NCBI GenBank assembly: GCA_026413225.1
Contig: CM048552.1
Coordinates: forward strand, 48,933,001 to 48,997,000
DNA: 64,000 nucleotides
Direction: 5' to 3'
DNA from: Otis tarda
Taxonomy: Eukaryota > Chordata > Aves > Otidiformes > Otididae
Shown one piece after another: positions 37,051 to 48,352 of the stretch. Within the stretch, counting starts at the first letter, position 1; the number at the start of each line of letters is the position of its first letter. The notes beneath the pieces were generated by a model that ran no database searches, was not told the origin of the DNA, and saw only the letters and a program-made list of their open reading frames with translations. A program made the position numbers and the translations under genes.

Positions 37051-39205
37051 AAAATTGATTTAGAAAACAAATTAAACAGTCTTACACTGGCATTTACATG
37101 GGAGATACTTACTCTAACAGAATTGCAAAATGCTGAATTAACAATTAACTGCTTTTCTGATCAAGAAAAAAAGCACCTTAACATAATATAATATCTAGAT
37201 CAGTGAATCATATTTATTTTTCTGCAGTTATGAATAAAGGACACTAGGTGCATAGTTTTATTGTGGATAGAGGAAACTAATTTAGACTACTAGGTAACTT
37301 TTCATTGAGAAATAGCTCTTTGCCCTTAGAGAGAGCACAATAAGGTTAATGCTGAGGGATTTTGAACATTTTACTGCAATGACAGTGCATTAATTTTAGC
37401 TGATAGTATTCCCCAATGAAGATCTCACATTCAAAATGGTAACAGTATTGAATCAGAGGAGCTTTTCAAATAGTGCCTGCAACTTTTAACATCTGTACTT
37501 TCCTATTCTCTCAACTGTGCTGGTTGGTTTTTATCACAAGAATGTGCTTTGTGCAATGGGATATTGTTTTCCTAATCTGAAAGCCAACAAGCCCTTAAAA
37601 TTATTTATAAATCACACATAGCTTGTTTCAGATCAGATAAAATTTGAAACTATGACTTAAATCATTACTCATTTTCACAAGACTTTAATAGATCGGGCTT
37701 TATATTGTCTCCCCTAAGTTACCTCTGCAGTGCCACTTCGCTAAAATTCTTTTCATATCTTGTCTTCAGTTGTTGAATAGTGAGGCTGCAGCTGTCCTAT
37801 TTCAACCTCAAAATGGCCTTATTCTAGAAAACACTGAAGTGGTGCTTGTTTATCAAAGATGTCAAATTCCTTTGACCAAATTATAGTATTTAGTGATCCT
37901 GACTGTTTGAGGATCTTGTTGGCCTCAGGCCACCTGCAAAAAGTGCTTGAATGGAGAATGTGTGTGTAACAGATTTTTTTCAAGCATAGTTTTTTTAGCA
38001 GCCGAGAAATAGGAAAAGAAAAGCTTGTTACCAAAATTTTTCTCCCCTTATATTTAGCAATGATAAATTGTATACATTTTGATTGCAATCCCCAACACTG
38101 GTTAAATGTTATGATGAAAAAAAACGCACATGATTTTCTTTATATTTTCCCAAAATAAAGAAATCCACTCTGTTTTGAAAAACTGCCTAGACTTTTGCAA
38201 CATCTGGGAAATGGACTTTATCTTTGTCATGGAAACTAGATAAAAACATCCAGTTGGCCAGGGCCTAAAAGTTTTACCATATCCATGATATCAAAATGTC
38301 TTTGCCTATGTTGTGAAATTTGATTAATGTTTGTAAAGCATTTGATATTCTTGGAAGAAACAAACTACAATTTATTTTTATGTGTGAAGCTACAAAGCAG
38401 AAAGCTTGAGAGTGAGGTTTCATTATGAAAGCTGTTATTAAAAGTTTTACAATTAATTAACACTAGGTAGTAGAAAATATCTGCCTTTTCAGGTCAGCAC
38501 TGCTGTCCTTAGGCGACAAGACAGCTTCAAGTGTGTTCTAAATCTCTATGTTCTCTGACCTAGAAACTATCCCACTGCACTAGTCTTCACCGGATTAATT
38601 ATTCCAACCATAAAGCGACACAACAATTATCTAACTACAGGCCACCTATGAAGAAGTTATTTCCTGATGATGTGTGGTATGAAGTGGTTTGTTTTTTTAT
38701 TATTCTCTTCCCATGAACAGTAAATCCTATCCAAACTACTGGAGGGGTAAAAGCCTCTCTCTCTCCTCTTTCTTTCAATCCTGTTCATGGGTATATTGCT
38801 GAATTTTGCTTAAGTGGGAGGGACAGGACAATCTATCTACATGGACACAATTTGCCCTAGCTGAACTGATCCATGTAGAGGGTAAGTGTCATTCTAAGTA
38901 AACCATTTAGACCTTGTTTATAAACTCTGGAGAGAGATGAATACTTCCAAAAGGTGATTCACAGCTGCTTAAAATGGGATGATTTTCCCTCTACAATTGT
39001 GAATCACTTTCCATTAAATAGGTAGGTGGTCTGTATGACTCATCCAAACTAAAACCAAAAATCTAGGATGGTTAATTCAAATAAGATAAATTCCACCTGC
39101 TATCAACAGTATTGTTAAGTGGTGTAATATTTAAAAATGAGACTCTGGAGCTGCTATAGGGGAAAACTGTCTGCTGAAGAACCACAGAATACACTGTTTC
39201 TTTTC

Positions 39206-39812
39206 ATAGAATTGTAGAATGGTTTTGATTGGAAAAGACCTTAAAGATCATCTAGTTCTACCCCCTCTGCCATGGACAGGGACACCTCCCGCTAGACCAG
39301 GTCACTCAAAGCCCCATTCACCTTGACCTTGAACACTTCCAGGGATGGGACATCCACAACTGCTCTGGGCAAGCTGTTCCAGTGCCTCACCACCCTCACA
39401 GTAAAGAATTTCTTCCTTATGTCTAGCCTAAATCTACCTTTTCACAATTTAAAGCCATTACCGTTCATTCTGTCTCTACTTGCCCTTGTCAAAATCTCTC
39501 CCCTGTTTTCTTGTAGGCCCCCTTTAGGTACTGGAAGGCTGCTATGAGGTCACTGCAGAGCCTGGTCTTCCCCAGGCTGAACAACCCCAACTCTCTTAGC
39601 CTATCTTCATAAAAGAGATGTTCCTTCCCTCTGATCATCTTTGTGACCCTCCTCTGGACTTGCTCCAATAGGTCCACATCCTTCTTATGTTGGGGGCGCC
39701 AGAGCTGGACACAGTACTCCAGGTGGGGTCTCATGAGAGCAGAGTAGAGGCAGATAATCACCTCCCTTGACCTGTTGATCATGTTTCTTTTGATGCAGCC
39801 CAGGATGTGGTT
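39206..39812 (-). repeat. CR1 LINE, 5'-truncated
   Basis: CR1 of about 600 bp on the minus strand inside KERA intron 2. Its 3' end is at 39206 ('tcatagaattgtagaatgg'). Translation gives [32 protein letters not shown] and [14 protein letters not shown], the CR1 ORF2 tail, with frame breaks after about position 39489. Same orientation as KERA. Confidence 0.94.
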
Positions 39813-41938
39813 TTCCAGAAAAACTTATAATTTAGAAATATTCAGAAAGTAAGATGATTTATAAGATAGAATTGTTCTGACATATATGAGTGTGAGAGTA
39901 TTTCTGTTTTATTCTTGTAACTTCTAGCTGCACTCACTGCAATCCAACTCAAATAGTTGGATGCCCTTTCTCCTTTTCACGTAATATTTACTACCACAGT
40001 CATGTATCAACCTGGATTTCTGGGCTCTTCCAGCAAAGAAGCCAGTACCAGCTATAGTGCAGGGGTCTGACATTAAGTCAAGATCTGTAACTTCAACCAC
40101 TTCTTTCCAAATATCCTGTCATGGATTCTGATAGACTGACATTGCTACTTGACCCAAGGACTTCTACCTTGCTCTGCACGTGGAATAATAATAGCTCAGA
40201 GAAGCTATCCCAACTCCTTGTGTTCCTCTAGGGGAACTTACTCTTCACTCCCTTTTATCGCTCCTTTGATAGCACTGTAATATGACCTGCTTACACTTGC
40301 TCACTTGCTACCTCGTCGTTGCATGCCTTCTCTTTTTACTGCCTTTCACACTTCATTTTCCATCATTTGACATCTCCCCAGAGCTGTATTTTATTAAAGT
40401 GTCAGGTTTCCTTTTTCAATATTTATTTGCTTTATATGTAGTTTTTAACAATTTTTTTTAATTAAGAACAATATTGTGCTTAAGTTAGTAATGATTTTTC
40501 AAAAATAAAAATATTAAGGAATACAAGGCTTGTAGAAAATTATTTTGATTTAGGCTTATGGATACCCGTCTGTCATTGGAAAATGGGACTTGACTTTGCA
40601 GATTCTACTCAGATACTGACACGTATGTCATAAGTCCTAACTCTAATGAACCATTAGACTTCTCACAGACCACTGTATGGCACAATATTTGCCAGTTGTA
40701 CAAAACTGATTTTTCTTTACAAAGTTAAATACATTTGTTTTGCAAAATGCAGTGAATTGACCTATATTGTTAACAGGTATCTTCCTTTGATATGTCCTTG
40801 TTTCATATAGAAGCCAAACCATTATTGTTAGTGTATTTGTGAACTACAGTAACACAACACAAAAGTTGTGTTACTTCTTCAATTAAATCACCATGTCAGG
40901 AAGACAAATGTGGAGACTTGGTTACCTTCTGTTCTGTGAGAGAAAGTCATCACTTTGATTTTGGGTTTTGGCTTCAAACAAAGGATTTAACATCTGCAGG
41001 ACTTACTGAGCAGATACTTTACCCAGTGATACTAACCACCACATCCCTGCTGTGCCTGGATGAATCTGCACTAGAAGCAGAACTATGACATGACTGCAGT
41101 TTTCTGTTGCCTTAGGTGCAAAATCTTGTCTCATTTATGCAAAGTGGAAAATTTTAGAAGACATTTGAGGAGATAAACCTTAGTAGGACAAAGTTTCTGT
41201 AAAGCCAGTTAAAAGATTTTTCACTAAGACTAAACTCAAGGTCAGCATTTTGTGCACAGGAAACAAAAGATAGGGAGGATATTCAAGCCTGAAATACTAA
41301 ATAGCCACATTCTAATTAGTCATATTCAAAATAGATTGTGTTGACTACAGCCAACATTTTATCCTGTTTTAAGGGTACTTCACATCAAGCTCCTACGACA
41401 TCATTTAGATGAACAGAGAGACACTCAGAAGAACTGAGCATACAGCAATACTGTTAGTTTAGTGAAGTCCCTAAGATGCTCAGGATCATTGAAAATCTAA
41501 GAGTCATACAAATGTGCATTGAATATTCCAGCTTGTTGCATCCATTTTTTTATTGTTGTTTCTTGCTTATTTACTCCTGGCCTTCCTGTGAGAAACTTAA
41601 TTTTCTCCTACAAAATTGTTAACTGGCATGTACATAGCAAAATATGAATGCACAAATTCTCCTTAACCCACTCATATTTCTGATTTGCTTGAAAAGTGTT
41701 TTTTTTTTTCTGTATGCACATGAACAGTTTTCACATGTGGTATTACTTCCATGCACATATTGTTTGTCATATTTTAGACCTGACTTGAAGACTGGCCTGT
41801 AGAAGGTCCTCTTCTCATTCTCTATAATCTACAGCATATCTTTAATCTCTTTATTTCAAAGAGCATGTTTCAAAGTTAAGTAGACATTTAAAAATAATTA
41901 GGTCTTGGTGGGATTCTACACTGAGAACACACACTTAC

Positions 41939-42831
41939 TTTTGATTCTGTTGTGATCAAGATGAAGGTGCTCAAGATGAGCATTGATTGGTGGAACTTTA
42001 GTAAGCTGGTTGTGAGACAGCTGTAGGTCTAGAATAGATGAAACATTAAACCCATTTGGGGGAATACCGTCATCAGATAATTTATTGTAGTTCAGCCTAA
42101 GGAAAGTAACTTTGGGTATTGCACTGAAGTAGTTTTCTGGTATCACTTCAATGGAGTTGTTGTCCAAAAACAACTGCAGTGTGTTAGCTGGAATGCTTAA
42201 AGGCATTTTCTTGAGTGAATTTTTTGCTATGTTGAGTTGCATAAGATTGTTGAGTCCTAGGAAGGTGTCACTTTGAAGAGCGCTGTCCAACAAACTGTTC
42301 TGGTGCAGGTCTAACATAGTAAGGTTTTCCAAGTTGCTGAAGACTCCTTCTGGGATCCTTGAGATTTTGTTTCTAGCCAGTCTTAGCTGTTCCAGGCCCA
42401 CTGGTAATGGGGCAGGCACCTCTTCCAATTCATTATCTTCAAGGAATAAGTAAAGCAGTCTTTTCAGCTTGCTCAGCACACCATTCTCAATTCCCCTGTT
42501 GGTGATCTTATTCTTGTTGAGATTTATCCATCTCAGATGAGTGGCATTTACAAAAGGCTTCTCTGAAATTGTTTCAATTAGATTGTTTTGAAGATAGAGG
42601 TACCAAATTCTTGCTGGGATTGCAGGTATTTCTTTAAGTCCTTTGTTGTCACAGTACAATGCATTGGGGAAACTAGGAGGACAAAAGCACTCTCGTGGAC
42701 ACTCAGAAGTATAGTGAGCCCAATGCTCAGGATCCAGGTCATCATAAACTTGTCTCACAGTTCTAGTCCACACAGAAGTCACCAAGAATAAGAGCAGAAG
42801 GCTTGTATAGACTTTTAAAGTCATTGTTTGC
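41939..42831 (-). CDS. KERA: Keratocan, exon 2 (start codon and most of the coding sequence)
   Basis: Keratocan is a secreted class II keratan-sulfate SLRP of the corneal stroma that controls collagen fibril spacing and corneal shape. The exon runs from an acceptor (CTTTCCAAG|G, exon starts 42831) through ATG at 42824 to a donor AAAA|GTAAGTG (GT at 41938-41937). With exon 3 it gives 352 residues, the usual keratocan length. Residues 1-20 are a signal peptide (MTLKVYTSLLLLFLVTSVWT). VYDDLD at 26-31 carries a potential sulfotyrosine. Cysteines 42, 46, 48 and 58 form the class II N-terminal cluster CX3CXCX9C. About ten LRRs follow in this exon (for example LRWINLNKNKIT, LEQLRLARNKIS, LQLFLDNNSIEVIP). 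Sequons NAT, NLT, NNS and NVS are candidate keratan-sulfate or N-glycan sites. The frame is intact, with no sign of pseudogenisation. Confidence 0.97.
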
Positions 42832-44157
42832 CTTGGAAAGGGAGAAAAACAATTAGCTGTCTCGCTACAGAACTCTCTAAGAGCATACTAGATTAACAAA
42901 AGAGCATTACAGAGAAAATAATATTTCTTTTATAAACACCCAAATTCTGTCCTCTATGATATTACCTATGGCATGTTAAGGGAAAACAGAACCATAATAT
43001 AAGAGCTATAAACAATTCCGTGCTGTATGTTGAAGAACATTTTCCTGGTTCAACTTAGACTTCACATCGGCTACCAGTTTAACTGATGTTCGTGCAAGTG
43101 TCATTTCAAAGACTTGAAAACACAGACCATTTTTCTCACATTAAATCAGTGCTTATTGTAAATTTGTTAAAGTTTTCTGTAGAGAGTTATAAACTAGTTT
43201 ATATAATGTACTGTCTTTAATAAAACTATCAATACCATGATGATATAAATACTATTGTACTCAATGTTCCTGCTTTAAAAATTAATCATACTCTCTTTTC
43301 TGCTTTTCCTCTCTCTTAAATTATAATGGCATCTGGATCAAATTTTCCAGGATCTTTTCTCATCACAGAAAAGTGAAAGATCAAAGAGTGTTTTAACAGC
43401 TGTTTGTTGGGTATGTTCTTAAAAAGCTTGGAGGGAATATGTTTCAGTAATGCATTCCTCCCCCTCATTCACTCTCTCATATCCAAAGTTATGAATTTCC
43501 TTCTCTAAAGTGAATAGTCAAAACAAATTCCTGATCTAAATTACATTGAAAGTAAGTACTAACCAAATTATATTATATACACTCATGCATCTTCTATCTA
43601 TTTTACCTACTTAATTATTTGCTTTGTTTAGCCTCTTCCAGCATTAAACAATGAACAAAATCATTAGTGATTATTTGCTCCAACAGGAAATATTTGTGTA
43701 ACACAAAAACAGTGCTTCACAAACTGTTATCTTGCTTGCTTTCTGATGAAGATTAGCAAACATTTTGCAATACAGAGTCAAGAGACCAACAGCTGAAATT
43801 TCTGGCCAAAATTAGGAAGTCAGTTTTGGCAAAAATAATATTTAGACAAAAAGTAAATTCTCTCATGCACCAGGGTTAATATACCAGTAAGGTTAACCGT
43901 TTAGTTAAATTACTGCATATGATATGTAGTTATTTAATACTTTTCAACATTGTTATCAGTAGCAATAAGTGCAATATCCTACAGATCTTCCAGCCTCAGA
44001 AACTGCTATCTGGAAGCATTCCAAATAAGGACAAATGAAATATTTCTAAATAATAATATCTCTAATTTACACAGTGAAATGGCACCTTCTCACTGTGTAA
44101 ATATTCATGAACTTAATAACATTTTCAAAAAAAAAAAAGAAATATAAAGTAATTTAC
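42832..44157 (-). other. KERA: KERA intron 1 (or intron 2 if the UTR is split)
   Basis: A 1.3 kb intron between the proposed untranslated exon ending at 44158 and the ATG exon. It opens with AAG|GTAAAT and closes with a pyrimidine-rich acceptor. AT-rich; no transposon recognised. Confidence 0.6.
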
Positions 44158-44255
44158 CTTGTTAGTCAAGCTCCTGGATCTATCTGAAGCCAGTTAGAAA
44201 TCACCGTAAATTCACAGCTTTTGGCTGCTAACCACTATGTTTGCTTCCTGTCCTC
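44158..44255 (-). other. KERA: Candidate second 5' untranslated exon of KERA
   Basis: On the minus strand a 98-nt segment is bounded by an acceptor-like TTAATTCTTAG (AG at 44257-44256) and a good donor AAG|GTAAATT (GT at 44157-44156). It contains no ATG, as expected for 5' UTR. It could be a second untranslated exon or an alternative first exon. No transcript evidence is available. Confidence 0.45.
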
Positions 44256-44372
44256 CTAAGAATTAATAGCATATAAAACTTGAAGTACATGCTAGTATTC
44301 CCAGATGCATTACCATGCACACCTTATTAGCTATTGTTTCTAATTTGACATTGCTTCAGAGTTTGGGCTTAC

Positions 44373-44448
44373 CTCAGCTTTCTTGGATCTTCTTCTCTTT
44401 CTATTGGTCACTGTTGTTAGACTGTAATAGCTTGAGTCAGGCTACAAG
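44373..44448 (-). other. KERA: Candidate KERA exon 1, 5' untranslated (start approximate)
   Basis: A strong donor CTGAG|GTAAGC (GT at 44372-44371) follows a TATA box (44472-44479) by about 100 nt, giving a predicted first exon of about 75 nt without any ATG. KERA is known to start with a non-coding exon. The 5' boundary is inferred from the TATA position. Confidence 0.55.
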
Positions 44449-44471
44449 CCGTGTTCTATGAATACAGCCTA

Positions 44472-44479
44472 ATATATAT
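44472..44479 (-). promoter_or_regulatory. KERA: TATA box of KERA
   Basis: ATATATAT on the minus strand, within GCATATATATTAGG. It is correctly placed for transcription starting near 44445-44450 and entering the exon that ends at the GTAAGC donor at 44372. Identification rests on position and the donor; the sequence alone is common in AT-rich DNA. Confidence 0.5.
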
Positions 44480-47400
44480 GCATCAGTGGCTACAGCTTTT
44501 AACCCCTAAAATAACTAAGGCACCTCAGCACCTAGGCAGGAAAAGACAGGAGATCCTGACTTTAATATCAAGCAGTCACAGATCTGAAAGCATTTGATTT
44601 TTATGTTTTAGCAGATGAGAGGAATTGGTCTAGATGAAAAAGATAACACAAAATGTACCTTTATTCAAAATTTTTGTCAAAGGATACTTTACACGCAAAG
44701 CTCACTTACATCATAATTCATTCTCATAATACCTGAATTGGCCACAGAGAATTAAAACCAGTGCCATCTGTTTCCACGGAAGTATTTTATTTGATTTTTA
44801 TCAAATGCAGATGCTGCCATGCCATTTAAAGACGTAGTTTTTGATTAGGAGAAGAAGATAGCAAAAGCATTCTCTAAGAATTTTAGGGATTAAACCATGC
44901 CTTTTCCTTTTTGTTCAAATAAATATTTACATATATTTCTACAAAGTTATCATACTCTCCAGTGCCTCCTGCAGTGAGGTCTGGTTTTAATTATCAAGGC
45001 ACCAATTAATTATCTTTTTTATCATTGATCTAAAGTAAACTCACTCAAGCCAACTTGCTATCCAAGGCACAGACACATATTTCTCACATTAAGTATTTTG
45101 GAGGATTTTTGTTTTCTTTTTTTAGTCCAAACTTAAAGTAACAACTTAATATCAGCAAAACTAGCCACTTTCAAAGCCAGAACAATGGCATAATTATTTT
45201 AAGGAAAAAGCTAAGGAAAATACTGAAAACATGAAATATATTCTAGTATCTTTTGTGAGTTTATATTAGTTATAAAACTTAAGTACATGGGCAGCTTCCA
45301 CTGACTTCAGGGAGGCTAATGTTAACCATGTCATAAAATTTTGTTCATAAGTATGTGCTTGCACTACCTTGTTTTTTGTTTAGGAAAAAAAATAGATGCT
45401 TGCTACCAGCAATTTTTGTGTGGTTTATGTATGTGCTTAAAATAAAACAAGTGCTTAAATGTTCACATAAACGCTAGAACTCCAGCCCCTTCACATCTTT
45501 CAGAGATTATTATGGCTTTCTTATAAGCGAGGTATAAAATTGATTCCTTCATGCATACTAAGCTGAATTTTCAAAAGCTTAAATTAGACAAAAATTATTG
45601 ACATCTATACCTAAAAATAAAGGTTCTAACTAAACAGAGATACTAATTGTAAATACAAAAATTAGATTTAATATATTAACCTTTTCGTTATGAGTGTTAC
45701 TTTAAACACTTAAGCCTTAAAACTTTTCCTTTGACCTTCCACAGCAGACGTGGTACCACATATTAATCACAAGGAGGCTTTTCAGCTGAAGTCTACAGAA
45801 TAGAGTGGGGAGAGGCAGAGGTACCACTGCATGAAGGTTAAAATAGTTTTGTGTTCAGTTATAAATTATTTAAGGAGGCTTCACCATGAAAAGCGTACTT
45901 ATGATTCTTGAGAAAGCCAGGCAGTGTAATGTAAAACTGGTTTGCATTTGTGCTAAATCTTCAAAGAGTGTGTAGAGAGGATACGGCGGCATTGAGGTCT
46001 GTCCATCCTTAAAGAACGAGTCGAGGCCTTCACCAATGTTATACTGAAGGGTTTAAAACAGTGAGTCCTCATGCCAGATATGGAGTCTGAATTTACCCTT
46101 TAACCTGCTAATGATGTATGTGTTTGTTATGTTCGTTATGTTATCACAGAAGTCACTGGGAGGGACTTGCTGGTTACCTTGTGACATACGGTAAGACTAT
46201 TTGTGTGCAAAGGAGAGGCATGTCACAGTCTTCCCTTTGTGGATTTGTAGGCCAGGTATCTGATTCTTATCAAATCCATACTCTGCCATCCCATACAAGG
46301 AAGCAGCTCTTCACCAGAAGAAAACACCAAAAGCATCTGCTAAGACTTTGTCAATAACATGAATTTTTACGTCTTCTGATGCAAACAAAGAGCAGAAAAA
46401 AAATGACAAGAAATGTCCTCCAAATCAGGAAGAAAGGGTGTGATGTCTATAATATGCATTCTCGAATGCATTCAGAAGTTCTGGTAAGATCAGTGCAATA
46501 AGTGATTGCTTGCGTGCCCAAATAGACTTCCCAGAAAGGCAACTTTCCATGAAACCTCCAAAATTACACAGAAATTCTCCATCATGCATTTGTTTTGTTC
46601 AGTTCTCCATCATCTGGTATTACTATTAATTATTTAAAGGGTGTAATATATAGTGATAAAGTTTTACAGACTAATAAAAGACGACGGCCAAGATTTTAAA
46701 AAATGACTAATGGTTTGGGAGGCTTTTTCTTTTGAGTATCCAACCTGAGAATCTTGCCAGGGCATTATTTTCAGTGAGAGAGGGCTAAGAATTTTGTGTT
46801 AATGAGATCGTTTTTAATTTGTGAGGCTGAGCAATCAAAGGCAAATATCAGTGAAACACAAACTGCTCCTAAATCATGAACAGTCTACCAAAAAGTAACA
46901 GTATGCAAGATACTTGCATGACAATAAAAGGAAGTGGAAAAATCATTGCAGCAAAAATACTGTTAATGCCCACTCTGTGAATTTTGGAGACCTTTTAAAA
47001 GATACTACTGAGAGTATTCTAGTTTGAGGAAGGTGTTTCAAGCTATTAGAGAATTTTTGCTTCATATTTTTCCTGGCAATCGACATCGCTAATTAATATA
47101 GGAGAATCTGTATTAAAAAAAAAAAAAATCAAAAATTGAGGAGCACCAACCACTGCAGAGGGTGGTAATATCTCCTTGAGCAAAGTGATGTACATGCTTG
47201 AGACTAGAACAGACCAAAAACTTGAGAAAGACTAGAAGGCCTAAAGAGATAGAATATAAAGACCCATTGGGAGGAGATATGGACACCCAGGAGTGCTGTA
47301 AGAGCTGTTGTTCTGTTTCAGCATTGAAGTTGCTGATGGTGAAAAAAAAAAAGGAATGCTTTGTTTCAGTAATGGCTGCCATATGTCTCATATGTCTCAT

Positions 47401-48065
47401 ATTTAGTACGAAGCAAGGTCTGTTAAACATCAAGCATGTGTATAGTCCATCACCAGCAAACCCAGGAGTATACTGCAAGCCGAGCTAATTCACCAGCCCT
47501 CTGAATTGCTCCATTTAGCAAAGGTTGCGATCCAGTGTGCCTAATTTGAGTACTACTTTACTAAAATACTAGCTGTCTTGCTCCAAAGGACAATCAGCTT
47601 ATCTGAATAAATGCTCTGAAATTCCCTTCATGATGACTAGAGAGAAGTCTTCTTCAAAATGCTTCAAAACCTGATGAAGAGAGCAAGTCTAGTTTATGTG
47701 CCCTTCACCATATACTCTGCTGGTAGCTCCAGTAAGTGTTTACATTTACTCAGGGTTCAAGTTTTTTTTCCAGACTGTTCCCTGATCACCAGACAGTGAT
47801 ATATCCCAATTAATAATATCTGCTACCCCTTTTGGAAAGGAGCCACAAAAGGTCAGCAAGACCAAAGAATCTAAAATAAAGCAGATAAGCTGGCCCTTCA
47901 GGCTATCCTAAGGGACAGTGCAGACAGATCAAAGGGGCCAGCACAGATGTTCCAGACCCTCTCCTATGGACGGATTTTACTCTGCGTCATTCTTGGTGAA
48001 AAAAAAAAACAACAACAAAAATAAAACAGACTTAGGAGCAGAAATACTGCACCTCTCCTAGAAGC
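44480..48065. other. Intergenic, upstream of KERA
   Basis: AT-rich DNA that should include the distal KERA regulatory region. It has short poly-A runs (47114-47127, 47341-47352) and a small CATATGTCT tandem near 47382-47402. No gene or transposon recognised. Confidence 0.45.
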
Positions 48066-48352
48066 CTAGAATTGTGATAGGACGAGGGGTAATGGTTTTA
48101 AAATAGAGGGAGGTAGATTTAGATTAGATATTAGAAAAAAAAATTTTACAATGCGAGTTGTAGAACACTGGAACAGGTTGCCCAGAGAGGTGGTGAATGC
48201 CCCATCCCTGGAAACATTCAAGGCCAGGTTGGATGAGTCTCTGAGCAACCTGATCTAGTCAGGGATGTCCCTGCTTCTTGCAGGGGGGTTGGACTGGATG
48301 ACCTTTGAAGTTGCCTTCCAACCCTAACTATTCTATGATTTTGTGATTCTAT
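48066..48352 (+). repeat. CR1 LINE 3' fragment
   Basis: About 287 bp on the plus strand, from 'agaattgtgataggacgagg' through the ORF2 tail ([25 protein letters not shown] reading with small frame changes) to 'ttggactggatgacctttga' and terminal ATTCTATG-type repeats. Same subfamily as the 4362 copy. Confidence 0.94.

Larger units (their letters stand above)
36928..41938 (-). other. KERA: KERA intron 2
   Basis: A 5.0 kb intron between the two coding exons, GT-AG, phase 1. It contains two CR1 fragments (36988-37050 plus, 39206-39812 minus) and an 11-bp hairpin (40848-40875). The rest is AT-rich and featureless to me. Confidence 0.9.

Noticed and set aside
44271..44277. TTTATAT on the minus strand as a TATA box for the proximal KERA exon
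   Set aside because: The TATAAA orientation is on the plus strand, and the segment fits better as the 3' end of an intron with an acceptor at 44257-44256.
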